Positions 17,275 through 24,032 of a stretch of DNA of 24,032 nt are shown one piece after another. This DNA is from a virus. The notes under the pieces are model-generated. The model ran no database searches and was not told the DNA's origin. It worked only from the letters and a program-made list of their open reading frames with translations. The translations under genes and the position numbers were made by a program. The stretch covers positions 1-24,032 of IMG/VR virus record IMGVR_UViG_3300024262_000240. One strand, 5' to 3'. How positions within the stretch are numbered: position 1 is the first letter of the stretch; every line of letters starts with the position of its first letter.

Positions 17275-19572
17275 TTATTTTATATTTTTTTTCGCAATCT
17301 CTACTAAATTTTGCGAAATTCCTGGAGAGAACGGCACATAAGATTGTAGAATAGCATTAAATCCAGATTTTGCAAGACCAGCCGTAAGACTCTTAATGTC
17401 TGAAAAACTTGGTGTTTTTGCGAGTTCACCTAATGATGAAGCAAGTCCAGCCAATGGCCCAGCTCCAAGTGCAATTGATGCTGATAATGTTCCAGATCCT
17501 ATGCCCTTTAATGTATCTAAACTAGGAGTTCCACCTTTTAATGCTGATAATGTATTTGTTGCTGATGTTGCTATTCCGGCTGGATCTGATGCGACAGCAT
17601 TAACCATGCCAGCAATTGCACCTGCTGATTCTTTTCCTGATATTGCTCCAGCAACAGTTAATGCAGACTGTGCTTTTTTCATTCCAGAAACAACAGTCGA
17701 GGCTTGAATACTTGAACTTGACATTACTGCTGTCAATGACGATGCTCCGCCGGATCCAGTAAACATAGATGATGGCATTGACTTTGTTACATCTTTTCCT
17801 GAGTTGATTAATGTATTTACGAGGGTATCTGTTCCTGGTTTCATTACACCTCCAGAAACGAGTTGCTCTGGTGTTAAGCCTGCCGAGCCTACTATTACTG
17901 ATTTTGTTTGTGTCAATGTATCTGTTACGATAGATGTTCCTTTTGATACAGCATCTTTAAGTACAGGGGTGGTGCTAGTTGCTGTTACTTTATTTGAAAT
18001 TAAGCTAGATGTAATATCCTTAGACAACGAGGAACTAATTTCTTCATTGTCTGGAATTGATGCCATCGTAGATACTGCTATTCCTGGGCCGCTTGACCCT
18101 GCACTTTCATTAATAAGGTTTTGTACCCCTGCAGGAGGATCAGCAGGAAGTTCATCTCCAAGTTTTGGAGCATCTCTTAATGTCACGCCTTTGTCCCAAC
18201 TTTCCCAGCCACCTAAGTGAGCAGGAGTCCGCGAACATATAGATAATAAACTAGCCGGTGCACATGCAAATCCTTTTTCAGAACTATAAGCAGTATCTGA
18301 ATGTGGTTGAAGTTTTATGGCTGTAACTCCAGTTGGTTGAGTTGAAGCAATGCCAGAATTCAACATAACTTTTTTTCCTTTAACAAATGCTTTACCTTCA
18401 GCCTGTAATGATGCATCTCCACCACTAGCAAAACTTGTGGCAGAGAGGCCAAAACCTAATAAATTTTTAACTGCATATAATTCTATGTCTTCTGTTGCTC
18501 TTGCTGTAAGAGATTTTCCTGATTCTATTTTAAGTCCTTCTACTGCATACATGTTAAGTTTTTTTGACGCATGTATATTTACATCTTGGTCTGCATGAAA
18601 ATTCAAGTCTCCTTTACTTCGTAGATTAATAGAATTTGTTGCAAAGACATCAATTGTTCCTTCTGGTCCTAATTCTATGAACGACTGACCATTTGAATGT
18701 AATATTGATAATAGTTGGCCATTGTCGCTCATTGATATCTGATGGCCTGCTGATGTGCGAATTCGTATTAATTGATCATTGCCAACAGCGTCTCCATCAT
18801 CCATAACGATTGAATGTCCACCTTGTCTTCCAATAATTTTTTGTTCTGCAAGTGTTGAATCTAATGTAGTAAGTACATCTCCACCACCCGCTTGGTAAAT
18901 TGCTCTGCCAGGAGTGCTTACACCCCAGCCTACTCGACTAGGACTTTCTCTGGACGCACTTGTAGTAATAGGTCCTCTTATAGGATCTCTGATGACTCCT
19001 TGTGTATTCATAGTTTGACCAACATATGAATGTACTGGACTAGCATTTGCATTAGTCAATTTTTTGTTACTTGTATTAATGTTTGTGGTTGGTAAAGTAG
19101 TTGCTCCTCCATAAGCGGATGCCTCTCCTTCATTAACAGTTATATTTTCTTTGCTACCAATAGCAGGAACCATTTGTAACAAATTTGGCTCTGCCACAGA
19201 ACCTAGGTAAAATGCTTGTCCACTATCACCATTACCGTATATTACCATGACTTGAGTACCAACTTCTGGTGGCGAGTTCCATTGTCCGTATGAATGAGGA
19301 GTCGATAAGTAGTCTCCTAATCCATCAGATGGTCCTACAGAGGAAGTTGAACTAAAAAATGAATTTAATCTTTTTGCTTGTGTCCAAGAATTTTTGCTCT
19401 TTGGAGCAAGTTCAAAAGAAGTACTTGGATAAACATAAATAATACCATTCCCAGCAGTATTGCTCATAACGGTACAAATTTCAGGTAATGTGTGACCGCC
19501 AGGATACCCTGCATTTACTTTGTTTCTATTAAGAGTTTTATTACTGCTTTCTGGTCCTAAATTAATACTCAT
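17275..19572 (-). CDS. gp5: Baseplate hub spike, gp5-like, without lysozyme domain
   Basis: 765 residues. Residues about 30-135 form the gp5/VgrG-type OB fold (LPEICTVM, then PPEVGTQVMVIYGNGD and AFYLGSV). Residues about 246-290 carry GRQGGHSIVMDDGD and IRTSAGHQISM, typical of VgrG/gp5 proteins. Residues about 300-400 are short strand repeats (TNSINLRSKGDLNFHA, DVNIHASKKLNMYA, GKSLTARA, DIELYA) of the kind that build the trimeric beta-helix needle. T4 gp5 has a lysozyme domain between these parts; none is visible here, as in several marine T4 relatives. The last 280 residues or so are Ala/Ser/Gly-rich and unassigned. ATG 19572 is preceded by GGAGGAT, which lies inside the last codons of the upstream gene. 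Role: central membrane-piercing spike of the baseplate. Confidence 0.85.
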   Translation of the reverse strand: MSINLGPESSNKTLNRNKVNAGYPGGHTLPEICTVMSNTAGNGIIYVYPSTSFELAPKSKNSWTQAKRLNSFFSSTSSVGPSDGLGDYLSTPHSYGQWNSPPEVGTQVMVIYGNGDSGQAFYLGSVAEPNLLQMVPAIGSKENITVNEGEASAYGGATTLPTTNINTSNKKLTNANASPVHSYVGQTMNTQGVIRDPIRGPITTSASRESPSRVGWGVSTPGRAIYQAGGGDVLTTLDSTLAEQKIIGRQGGHSIVMDDGDAVGNDQLIRIRTSAGHQISMSDNGQLLSILHSNGQSFIELGPEGTIDVFATNSINLRSKGDLNFHADQDVNIHASKKLNMYAVEGLKIESGKSLTARATEDIELYAVKNLLGFGLSATSFASGGDASLQAEGKAFVKGKKVMLNSGIASTQPTGVTAIKLQPHSDTAYSSEKGFACAPASLLSICSRTPAHLGGWESWDKGVTLRDAPKLGDELPADPPAGVQNLINESAGSSGPGIAVSTMASIPDNEEISSSLSKDITSSLISNKVTATSTTPVLKDAVSKGTSIVTDTLTQTKSVIVGSAGLTPEQLVSGGVMKPGTDTLVNTLINSGKDVTKSMPSSMFTGSGGASSLTAVMSSSSIQASTVVSGMKKAQSALTVAGAISGKESAGAIAGMVNAVASDPAGIATSATNTLSALKGGTPSLDTLKGIGSGTLSASIALGAGPLAGLASSLGELAKTPSFSDIKSLTAGLAKSGFNAILQSYVPFSPGISQNLVEIAKKNIK

Positions 19573-19575
19573 ATT

Positions 19576-21645
19576 CTATCCTCCGCCGCCTGGATTATCA
19601 TCGACGGGGCCGAAAAGTAAGTTATTGAATGCGTTATCTGGTGTAGACTTTACTCGTAAGGTGTCGAGGTATTGATCTCGCTCAACTCGCTCAAGATCCT
19701 CCCTATCTTTTACTTTTTTTGTTTCTTCTAAAAAATTGATAGTTGGAGTTGCTGATGGAGTTGGAGTTGCTGATGGTCCAACATAACTATTCAACACTAG
19801 ATCAAGTTCTTGGGAAAATAATCCTGCGTTAAACGTACTAGTAACTTGCATAACTATATAACTTACTCCTTGAATGTTGAGTTCTGGTGGGTAACTGGCG
19901 CCAAACAAAATACTTTCATTTGGAGTTAGCGTACCAGGAGGGTTACCAGCAACGTCATAATCTGTACCTTCATTAAAATTAATTTCTACTAACACTTGAC
20001 CGTAACTAGGGTTAATCTTTCTGTTTAATGAACCTTCTAAGTATTTTCCTGTGTCCTTTGAATCAGTATGCATTAAAAAATCAGGATCTCCAAGTATTTT
20101 TATTTTGGCGGCGGCATATGATGCTGGGTCATTAAGGTTAGTAACATAGTCATCTATTCCGAATCTTGAAAATACGTTTAATTGGTTTTGAGTTTCACCG
20201 CCAGATGCTTGTCCTGCATTTAATGATACAATACCACCTTGTGTTGAGGCATCAGTGTTTGGTAATCCACCTACAATAGGCTGATAATACAAATAATTGA
20301 GTTCTTGTTCATAGTTCATCACTTCTGTATTTTTTCCAGTAAACCAATACTCATATCTTTTATATGGGGAGTACAATTTAGAAGGTTTATTAATAAACGA
20401 ACTTGTTACAACTGGAGTTTTATATGGGTTTACATGATAAGTGATAGTGTATGCATAATCAGCAACTACCGGATCGAATTTTGGGTTTGTAAGTTCAACA
20501 CTTACTGTAAACCACTGGGCTGGTTTACTCGCCGGTTTGGTCTCAAGTTCTATCGTTTCAGTTTTTGAGTTAGGTAATATAGAATCTTCTGCTGTTATAA
20601 CAGCATTTCTCATATAATCACTATTTTTAATCACATCTTCTATAATTTTAACTATAGAAATACCTTTGCCAACACTAAATGATTGAGGCGCTGGGTCTGT
20701 GATTTTTATGTTTTCAGCATCTGTGGATTCGGTAGTGTTTGATATTACAGACCCTTCAAAAAATTCTGGATTTGCAGTAAAGAGCGTAAACGGCGTATCT
20801 GCAATCTCATCGGCTATTACCATGGCGTATGTGTTGGGTATACTTCTTGCTTCTGCATCTTTTTGCTCTGTCTGCGATGTGTTAAGTCTATTCAGCAAAG
20901 AAGAACCAGAACTAACTAATAACTCTTTAACCGTTGATCCAGTAAACTGTGCATCACTTTCAAGCCGACCTCTTTTTGATCCTGACGCCTCTTGAGACCG
21001 AATAACAGATGAAATATTATAAACTACTGAGCCTCCTGTTATCTTAAATTTAATTTCTGTAATCTGAAGGGCATATATAATGTCACTTGTCTTTTCAGAT
21101 ATATTTGCTGGTTCACCGTTTTCATTATATCCTAAAAATCCCAATCGTAGGAAGTAGAGTTGTCTAGCTGGATTAGGATTGTCAGCATTAATAGCAAGAC
21201 CTGCCCTTTGTAGATTAGAAATAAAAGAAAACCCGTATTGTTCAGTGATATTAAATTTGATTTCAGTTGTTTTTATTGCAGTATTACTTCTTTTCGGAGA
21301 TATAACAGAACTTACTTTTATATTATCAATAAAATAATCTAACTTAAACCCTTCTGCTCTCGTCTCTGATTTAGCAATACCACCAGATTGTGCTATGATT
21401 TTAACTTGTTCTAGGTCAACCGTTTGTTTGTTACTCTCGTTCCAGGCATTATAACCAGCTGATGTTGCCATGTATAATGTAGCATTATAAGTATAAGATG
21501 GAAGTTCACTTAACGGATTAGAAAGGGGGTCTGTGGCGGCAACTTCTGTCGTGTTTACAGCAACTTCTGGTGTGGTTGTATTTTCACTAGTCGCATCATC
21601 CTCAGGAGAGGCTTGAATGGGTCCTACAAAGGTATGTTCTGTCAC
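19576..21645 (-). CDS. Baseplate hub candidate (gp27 position)
   Basis: 689 residues from a GTG start; GGAG lies eight bases before it and the gp53 stop is just upstream, which supports this start. Residues about 50-120 (YTYNATLYMAT, KIIAQSGGIAKSE, FKLDYFIDNIKVSSV) and the region near residues 590-620 (NIQGVSYIVMQVTSTFN, LFSQELDLVLNSYV) read like a phage hub protein that holds the spike: a beta-rich body ending in a strand typical of gp27/VgrG-type hubs. In T4-like phages gp27 binds gp5, and this gene lies immediately before gp5, so gp27 is the best guess, but it is longer than T4 gp27 (391) and no decisive motif is visible. The C-terminal 65 residues hold an SATPTP repeat, a charged helix (EETKKVKDREDLERVERDQ) and a GGGG end. 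It could instead be another large baseplate protein. Confidence 0.85.
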   Translation of the reverse strand: MTEHTFVGPIQASPEDDATSENTTTPEVAVNTTEVAATDPLSNPLSELPSYTYNATLYMATSAGYNAWNESNKQTVDLEQVKIIAQSGGIAKSETRAEGFKLDYFIDNIKVSSVISPKRSNTAIKTTEIKFNITEQYGFSFISNLQRAGLAINADNPNPARQLYFLRLGFLGYNENGEPANISEKTSDIIYALQITEIKFKITGGSVVYNISSVIRSQEASGSKRGRLESDAQFTGSTVKELLVSSGSSLLNRLNTSQTEQKDAEARSIPNTYAMVIADEIADTPFTLFTANPEFFEGSVISNTTESTDAENIKITDPAPQSFSVGKGISIVKIIEDVIKNSDYMRNAVITAEDSILPNSKTETIELETKPASKPAQWFTVSVELTNPKFDPVVADYAYTITYHVNPYKTPVVTSSFINKPSKLYSPYKRYEYWFTGKNTEVMNYEQELNYLYYQPIVGGLPNTDASTQGGIVSLNAGQASGGETQNQLNVFSRFGIDDYVTNLNDPASYAAAKIKILGDPDFLMHTDSKDTGKYLEGSLNRKINPSYGQVLVEINFNEGTDYDVAGNPPGTLTPNESILFGASYPPELNIQGVSYIVMQVTSTFNAGLFSQELDLVLNSYVGPSATPTPSATPTINFLEETKKVKDREDLERVERDQYLDTLRVKSTPDNAFNNLLFGPVDDNPGGGG
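19742..19777. repeat. 18-bp tandem repeat, two copies
   Basis: The plus-strand unit GTTGGAGTTGCTGATGGA occurs twice head to tail, the second copy differing only at its last base. On the coding strand it gives the SATPTP/SATPTI repeat in the C-terminal linker of the hub candidate, just before a charged helix. It is a likely site of slippage and linker-length variation. Confidence 0.85.
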
Positions 21646-21648
21646 TAG

Positions 21649-21957
21649 TTATACTCCAAGTGTTGCAACTAACTGTGACTGTAAGGGGATATAAATTTTA
21701 ACTCCCGTTTTGAAATTAAAATACGGATCAGGTCCTAATACATTTGGGTTTCTGGCCGCAAACACCCACCATAATTTTGAATTAGAATATAAATCCTGTG
21801 CTAATAAATCTGGTCTATACTCATACTGTGTTGTGATCGTAAATAACGAATCTGATGAATTTTTAGGAATAGGTCTATAATTTAATACATCTAAAAATGT
21901 GCCGCCAAAAAGTTTCGTATTAGCGTATGGACTAGATGCTGGGTATATTTCTGCCAT
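21649..21957 (-). CDS. gp53: Baseplate wedge protein gp53
   Basis: 102 residues from ATG 21957. The T4-like gp53 family signature is plain: YPASSPYANTKLFGGTFLDVL, then LFTITTQYEYRPDLLAQDLY, SKLWWVFAARNPN and a C-terminal IYIPL strand. Gp53 clamps wedges together around the hub and has a LysM-like core. An upstream in-frame TTG would add two residues, but it lies only a few bases from GGAGGAT, whereas ATG 21957 lies about nine bases from it; the ATG also overlaps the stop of the preceding gene (TAATG). That overlap points to translational coupling. Length matches marine homologues and is somewhat below T4 gp53 (196). Confidence 0.9.
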   Translation of the reverse strand: MAEIYPASSPYANTKLFGGTFLDVLNYRPIPKNSSDSLFTITTQYEYRPDLLAQDLYSNSKLWWVFAARNPNVLGPDPYFNFKTGVKIYIPLQSQLVATLGV

Positions 21958-22790
21958 TACCAAAATCCTCCGCCGTTCAATAATAAGTTACCACTTGCAT
22001 ACTCTTTAAGACTAAAGTCGTTAGCAATTTTGCTTCTACTAATAATTGGAATACATGCAATTGTGATTGACATCTTCGTAGGAACATATGTTTGTGTTAT
22101 GTCATTATCATATCTAAAGTTAGGAAATGGCGAAGCTCCACCAGGCTTTAATTGTCCACCAATAAGACCACCCCTATTGAAATCGCCAAAAGTCGTTTTT
22201 GGTTTGACCTCTGCATTGTCTGCTGTATTAGTTGATAGGATATAATCTACATCGGTTGGTAAACTGTAAGTAAACGTTGTGATGGCTAATGGATTTTTGT
22301 CAAATTGAAATTGTCCTAAACCATACAAATATGAGAGTGGTGGCGGAGTTCCGCCTTTCGGATTTTCATCTTGACCATAAAACATCTTAGTCATTGATCT
22401 AAAAAAGTGAATACATGCTAATAGATAGTTTGCTTCTTTGGTATCTTGGCAAGTAAAATCGCACGTTAATGTTATAGAACCAATCATACTTGATTTATAA
22501 GAGTTAACCTGATAGTTAGTATGTGTTAATGATTGCTGATCGTACTCGGCTTGATAAGCAACATTGATTGCAGGAGTATATGGGAATACAACACCGTCCG
22601 TATCTACTAACGGAGCAAGGATTCCTGGCGTATCAGAGTTATAAAGATACTTAGAGCCTGGTGCTAATGCAAGTCTGACTCTCCAATCTTTCGAGGCGGA
22701 AGCGGCTGCGTCTTCGGCGGCTACATCCGGAGCGGCAATATTGTTTTCACTCTGAGTCTCATCTAAGGCTGTTGGTGTATCTGTAGGCAT
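21957..22790 (-). CDS. gp48: Tail-tube cap / baseplate protein, gp48 or gp54-like
   Basis: 277 residues. The body (DWRVRLALAPGSKYLY, GVVFPYTPAINVAYQA, LTHTNYQVNSYKSSM, ITLTCDFTCQDTKEANYLLACIHFFRS, TYVPTKMSITIACIP) matches the T4-like gp48/gp54 type: tube-protein-like beta barrels that sit on the hub and start tail-tube growth. From sequence alone I cannot separate gp48 from gp54; gp48 is the usual label next to gp53. The first 35 residues are acidic, Ala-rich and probably disordered. ATG 22790 has AAAAAAGGAA before it, and a late-promoter octamer lies about 55 bp upstream. It is the first gene of the leftward baseplate operon and ends overlapping gp53; its last codons (NGGGFW) contain the gp53 ribosome site. 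Confidence 0.85.
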   Translation of the reverse strand: MPTDTPTALDETQSENNIAAPDVAAEDAAASASKDWRVRLALAPGSKYLYNSDTPGILAPLVDTDGVVFPYTPAINVAYQAEYDQQSLTHTNYQVNSYKSSMIGSITLTCDFTCQDTKEANYLLACIHFFRSMTKMFYGQDENPKGGTPPPLSYLYGLGQFQFDKNPLAITTFTYSLPTDVDYILSTNTADNAEVKPKTTFGDFNRGGLIGGQLKPGGASPFPNFRYDNDITQTYVPTKMSITIACIPIISRSKIANDFSLKEYASGNLLLNGGGFW

Positions 22791-22824
22791 TATTTTATTC
22801 CTTTTTTACAGAATATTTTATTCG

Positions 22825-22832
22825 TATAAATA
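22825..22832 (+). promoter_or_regulatory. Late-type box TATAAATA facing gp55
   Basis: Plus strand reads a perfect T4 late box. It points toward gp55, about 130 bp away, and lies 12 bp from the leftward late box, facing it. It might allow late transcription of gp55 or simply be an AT-rich chance match; nothing else in the sequence decides this. Confidence 0.35.
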
Positions 22833-22844
22833 CTCTTACTTGTA

Positions 22845-22852
22845 TATTTATC
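22845..22852 (-). promoter_or_regulatory. Late promoter octamer GATAAATA before gp48
   Basis: Minus strand reads TGATAAATATAC, the NATAAATA late box. A start about six bases downstream gives a leader of roughly 48 nt carrying the AAGGAA ribosome site of gp48. This is the head of the eight-gene leftward baseplate block, where a late promoter is expected, and the octamer is identical to those before gp25 and gp6. Confidence 0.65.
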
Positions 22853-22886
22853 ATAACAAAAACCGTCTATATTTTACCCGTAATAC

Positions 22887-22915
22887 TTGCGTATTCAACG
22901 CAAATATAATATAAT
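22887..22915 (+). promoter_or_regulatory. Sigma70-like promoter of gp55, with dyad over the -35
   Basis: TTGCGT at 22887-22892, a 17-bp spacer and TATAAT at 22910-22915; a second TATAAT overlaps at 22905-22910. The predicted start is near 22922, giving a leader of about 40 nt. The -35 box is the left arm of a perfect 6-bp inverted repeat, TTGCGT-attca-ACGCAA (22887-22903), so an operator or a small hairpin may sit here. A host-sigma promoter suits an early gene such as the late sigma factor. Confidence 0.5.
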
Positions 22916-22947
22916 ATTGTTAACGATACTACATTATTATTAAAATT

Positions 22948-22954
22948 AAAGGAG
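22948..22954 (+). promoter_or_regulatory. Ribosome binding site deciding the TTG start of gp55
   Basis: AAAGGAG lies six bases before TTG 22961. No ATG or GTG occurs in a comparable place, and the conserved gp55 motif begins only eight residues later, so the TTG start is well supported. Confidence 0.75.
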
Positions 22955-22960
22955 CCCCCA

Positions 22961-23905
22961 TTGCCAATTACCCATAAAAAACCAGTAAATTACTTAAACA
23001 ATAAAGATATCTTAAAAGAAATACATAAAAGCAAAACGTCTTATTGTGCTTTCTCTAAAAAAGAATATCATCAATATGATGGTATTATTGATATGGCTGA
23101 TTCTGGTTTAGAAAAAAGTTTAGCATACACTTTAACACCAGAGGCCATAGTTCTTGCTAAAGAGGCAAAAGCATTAAGACTATCAGCAGAGCAAGGATTA
23201 ACTGGTCAACGTAAAATTAACCCAGAAACAATTGAAACAGATAATTTAATATTTCGGGTAATGACTTGGGACCATATTCCAATGTCTCAAAAACAACCTC
23301 GTAAAGTTGTTAAGAAAAAGAAAGCAGTAGACATCATTGATTTTGATGATGAGGAGTCATCTGAAGATTCATTTGCTGATTTAGAAGATAAAAAAACAAA
23401 AGCATTAGTGGATGACATGGTTCATTCTAAAGTAAACTTTCCACCATTTCAACATTATCGTTTAGATGCTGACACAATGACTTTACATTTAATTGGCAAA
23501 TCTCATTGGAAAGGCGGATTGAAGACGGGTGAGTTTAATACTAAGCACGGTAATGTTACAGATAAACTAGCACGTATGTACATCATGCTATGTGAAAAAT
23601 ATGCTATGAAGTTCAACTGGCGTGGTTACACATATAATGATGAGATGAGACAGAGTGCGATCTTACAGTTGACATACGTAGGCTTACGATTCAACGAAGC
23701 AAAGTCTGCTAACCCTTTCGCATATTATACTGCGGCAATCACTAACAGTTTCTGTAGAGTTCTTAATGCTGAAAAACGCAGTCAGAATATCAGAGATGAT
23801 ATCTTAGAAATGAATGGTCTTAATCCTTCTTTCTCTCGTCAGATGAAAGACTATAACGGATTAGGTACACAAGTATCTAAAGAATTTAGCACTTATACTG
23901 AATAA
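22961..23905 (+). CDS. gp55: Late-transcription sigma factor gp55
   Basis: 314 residues from TTG 22961. Gp55 is the small sigma70-like factor that, with the host RNA polymerase core and the sliding clamp, recognises late promoters. The start VNYLNNKDILKEIHKSK (residues 9-25) is the usual gp55 N-terminal motif. Residues about 200-285 form the sigma region 2-like core: DKLARMYIMLCEKYA, NWRGYTYNDEMRQSAILQL, NEAKSANPFAYYTAAITNSF, RVLNAEKRSQNIRDD. T4 gp55 has 185 residues; the excess here is about 170 residues placed between N-terminal motif and core, including a Lys cluster (114-121) followed by an acidic run (128-143). This gene is divergent from the baseplate block whose late boxes it is expected to serve, and is followed by probable gp47. 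Confidence 0.88.
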   Translation: MPITHKKPVNYLNNKDILKEIHKSKTSYCAFSKKEYHQYDGIIDMADSGLEKSLAYTLTPEAIVLAKEAKALRLSAEQGLTGQRKINPETIETDNLIFRVMTWDHIPMSQKQPRKVVKKKKAVDIIDFDDEESSEDSFADLEDKKTKALVDDMVHSKVNFPPFQHYRLDADTMTLHLIGKSHWKGGLKTGEFNTKHGNVTDKLARMYIMLCEKYAMKFNWRGYTYNDEMRQSAILQLTYVGLRFNEAKSANPFAYYTAAITNSFCRVLNAEKRSQNIRDDILEMNGLNPSFSRQMKDYNGLGTQVSKEFSTYTE

Positions 23906-23914
23906 TTTTATTTT

Positions 23915-23953
23915 GGGCAAACAAGGCGTCCAAATGTCTTGCTTTGCCTGCCC
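23915..23953 (+). terminator. Imperfect hairpin after gp55, possible terminator
   Basis: Arms GGGCAAACAAGGC (23915-23927) and GCTTTGCCTGCCC (23941-23953) pair over 13 positions with two A-C mismatches and one G-U, around a 13-nt loop, starting nine bases after the gp55 stop. The run after it (TTATT) is short, so termination may be weak. The right arm overlaps the -35 box of the next promoter. Confidence 0.35.
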
Positions 23954-23967
23954 TTATTGTGTATAAT
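23939..23967 (+). promoter_or_regulatory. Sigma70-like promoter of probable gp47
   Basis: TTGCTT at 23939-23944, a 17-bp spacer and a perfect TATAAT at 23962-23967. The -35 box and spacing match the promoter before gp55 (TTGCGT, 17 bp, TATAAT). The start would be near 23974, about 20 nt before the next ATG. Confidence 0.5.
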
Positions 23968-23994
23968 AGAGGTTGAATACTGGAAAAATTAATT

Positions 23995-24032
23995 ATGTCA
24001 AATCTTTTTAAGAAAGCGGCCGTATTCACAGA
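23995..24032 (+). CDS. Start of probable recombination nuclease gp47, cut by window edge
   Basis: Only 12 full codons are visible: MSNLFKKAAVFT. The context (gene after gp55) and the residues KKAAVFT, which in cyanophage gp47 lead into a D-x-H metallophosphatase motif, suggest gp47, the SbcD-like nuclease partner of gp46. The next codon begins GA, compatible with Asp. A purine-rich GGAAAAA lies about eight bases upstream, and a promoter precedes it. The identification rests on very little sequence. Confidence 0.45.
   Translation, partial: MSNLFKKAAVFT

Larger units (their letters stand above)
22791..22960. other. Divergent control region between gp48 and gp55
   Basis: 170 bp of strongly AT-rich DNA with no coding frame. 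It separates the leftward late baseplate block from the rightward sigma-factor gene and holds two facing late-type boxes, a sigma70-like promoter with a dyad, and both ribosome sites. Confidence 0.7.

Noticed and set aside
17396-18598. Plus-strand open frames opposite gp5 (up to 138 codons)
   Set aside because: They are antisense to a well-supported gene; their length follows from its Ala/Ser/Gly codon composition.
17275-19572. Lysozyme domain in gp5
   Set aside because: No catalytic Glu/Asp/Thr pattern or lysozyme-like stretch between OB fold and beta-helix.
20305-20995. Plus-strand open frames opposite the hub candidate
   Set aside because: Antisense to a gene with clear coding character, with no ribosome site or known family features.
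1-24032. Defence system, CRISPR array, tRNA, transposon or integrase
   Set aside because: No spaced direct repeats, cloverleaf, transposase or recombinase motifs were seen on either strand; the content is structural and late-regulatory phage genes.

Overview
The window is a stretch of an AT-rich, T4-like contractile-tailed phage genome, most like the marine T4 relatives of cyanobacteria and SAR11-type bacteria. This rests on recognisable T4 homologues in T4-like groupings (gp48/54, gp53, hub, gp5, gp25, gp6) and a divergent gp55 late sigma factor followed by what looks like gp47. The host cannot be decided from the sequence. I saw no tRNA, rRNA, CRISPR array, transposon or integrase.

Layout, right to left. 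From about 22.8 kb down to base 1 everything is one minus-strand baseplate block: tail-tube cap/initiator (gp48/gp54-like), gp53 wedge, a gp27-position hub candidate, gp5-like spike without lysozyme, two small unknown proteins, gp25, gp6, and then a giant gene that starts at 12547 and runs off the left edge. I walked the giant gene's frame codon by codon and found no stop in 4,182 codons. It carries the start of a conserved T4-like structural protein, a W/Y-rich middle, a seven-unit FG-GAP type beta-propeller broken up by inserted modules, and fibre-like modules near the left edge. It lies just downstream of gp6, where T4 has gp7.

On the plus strand, after a 170-bp divergent control region, lies gp55 (TTG start, good Shine-Dalgarno, large insertion between its N-terminal motif and its sigma core), then a hairpin/promoter region and the first 12 codons of a probable gp47.

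Regulation read from sequence: the octamer GATAAATA (T4-like late promoter, NATAAATA type) occurs on the minus strand directly upstream of gp48, gp25 and gp6. Two sigma70-like promoters (TTGCxT, 17-bp spacer, TATAAT) stand before gp55 and gp47. The simplest model is that gp55, made early, directs RNA polymerase to the late promoters of the adjoining baseplate block. Baseplate genes are tightly packed (1-nt overlap to 17-nt gaps, plus one 60-nt gap holding a late promoter), which suggests translational coupling.
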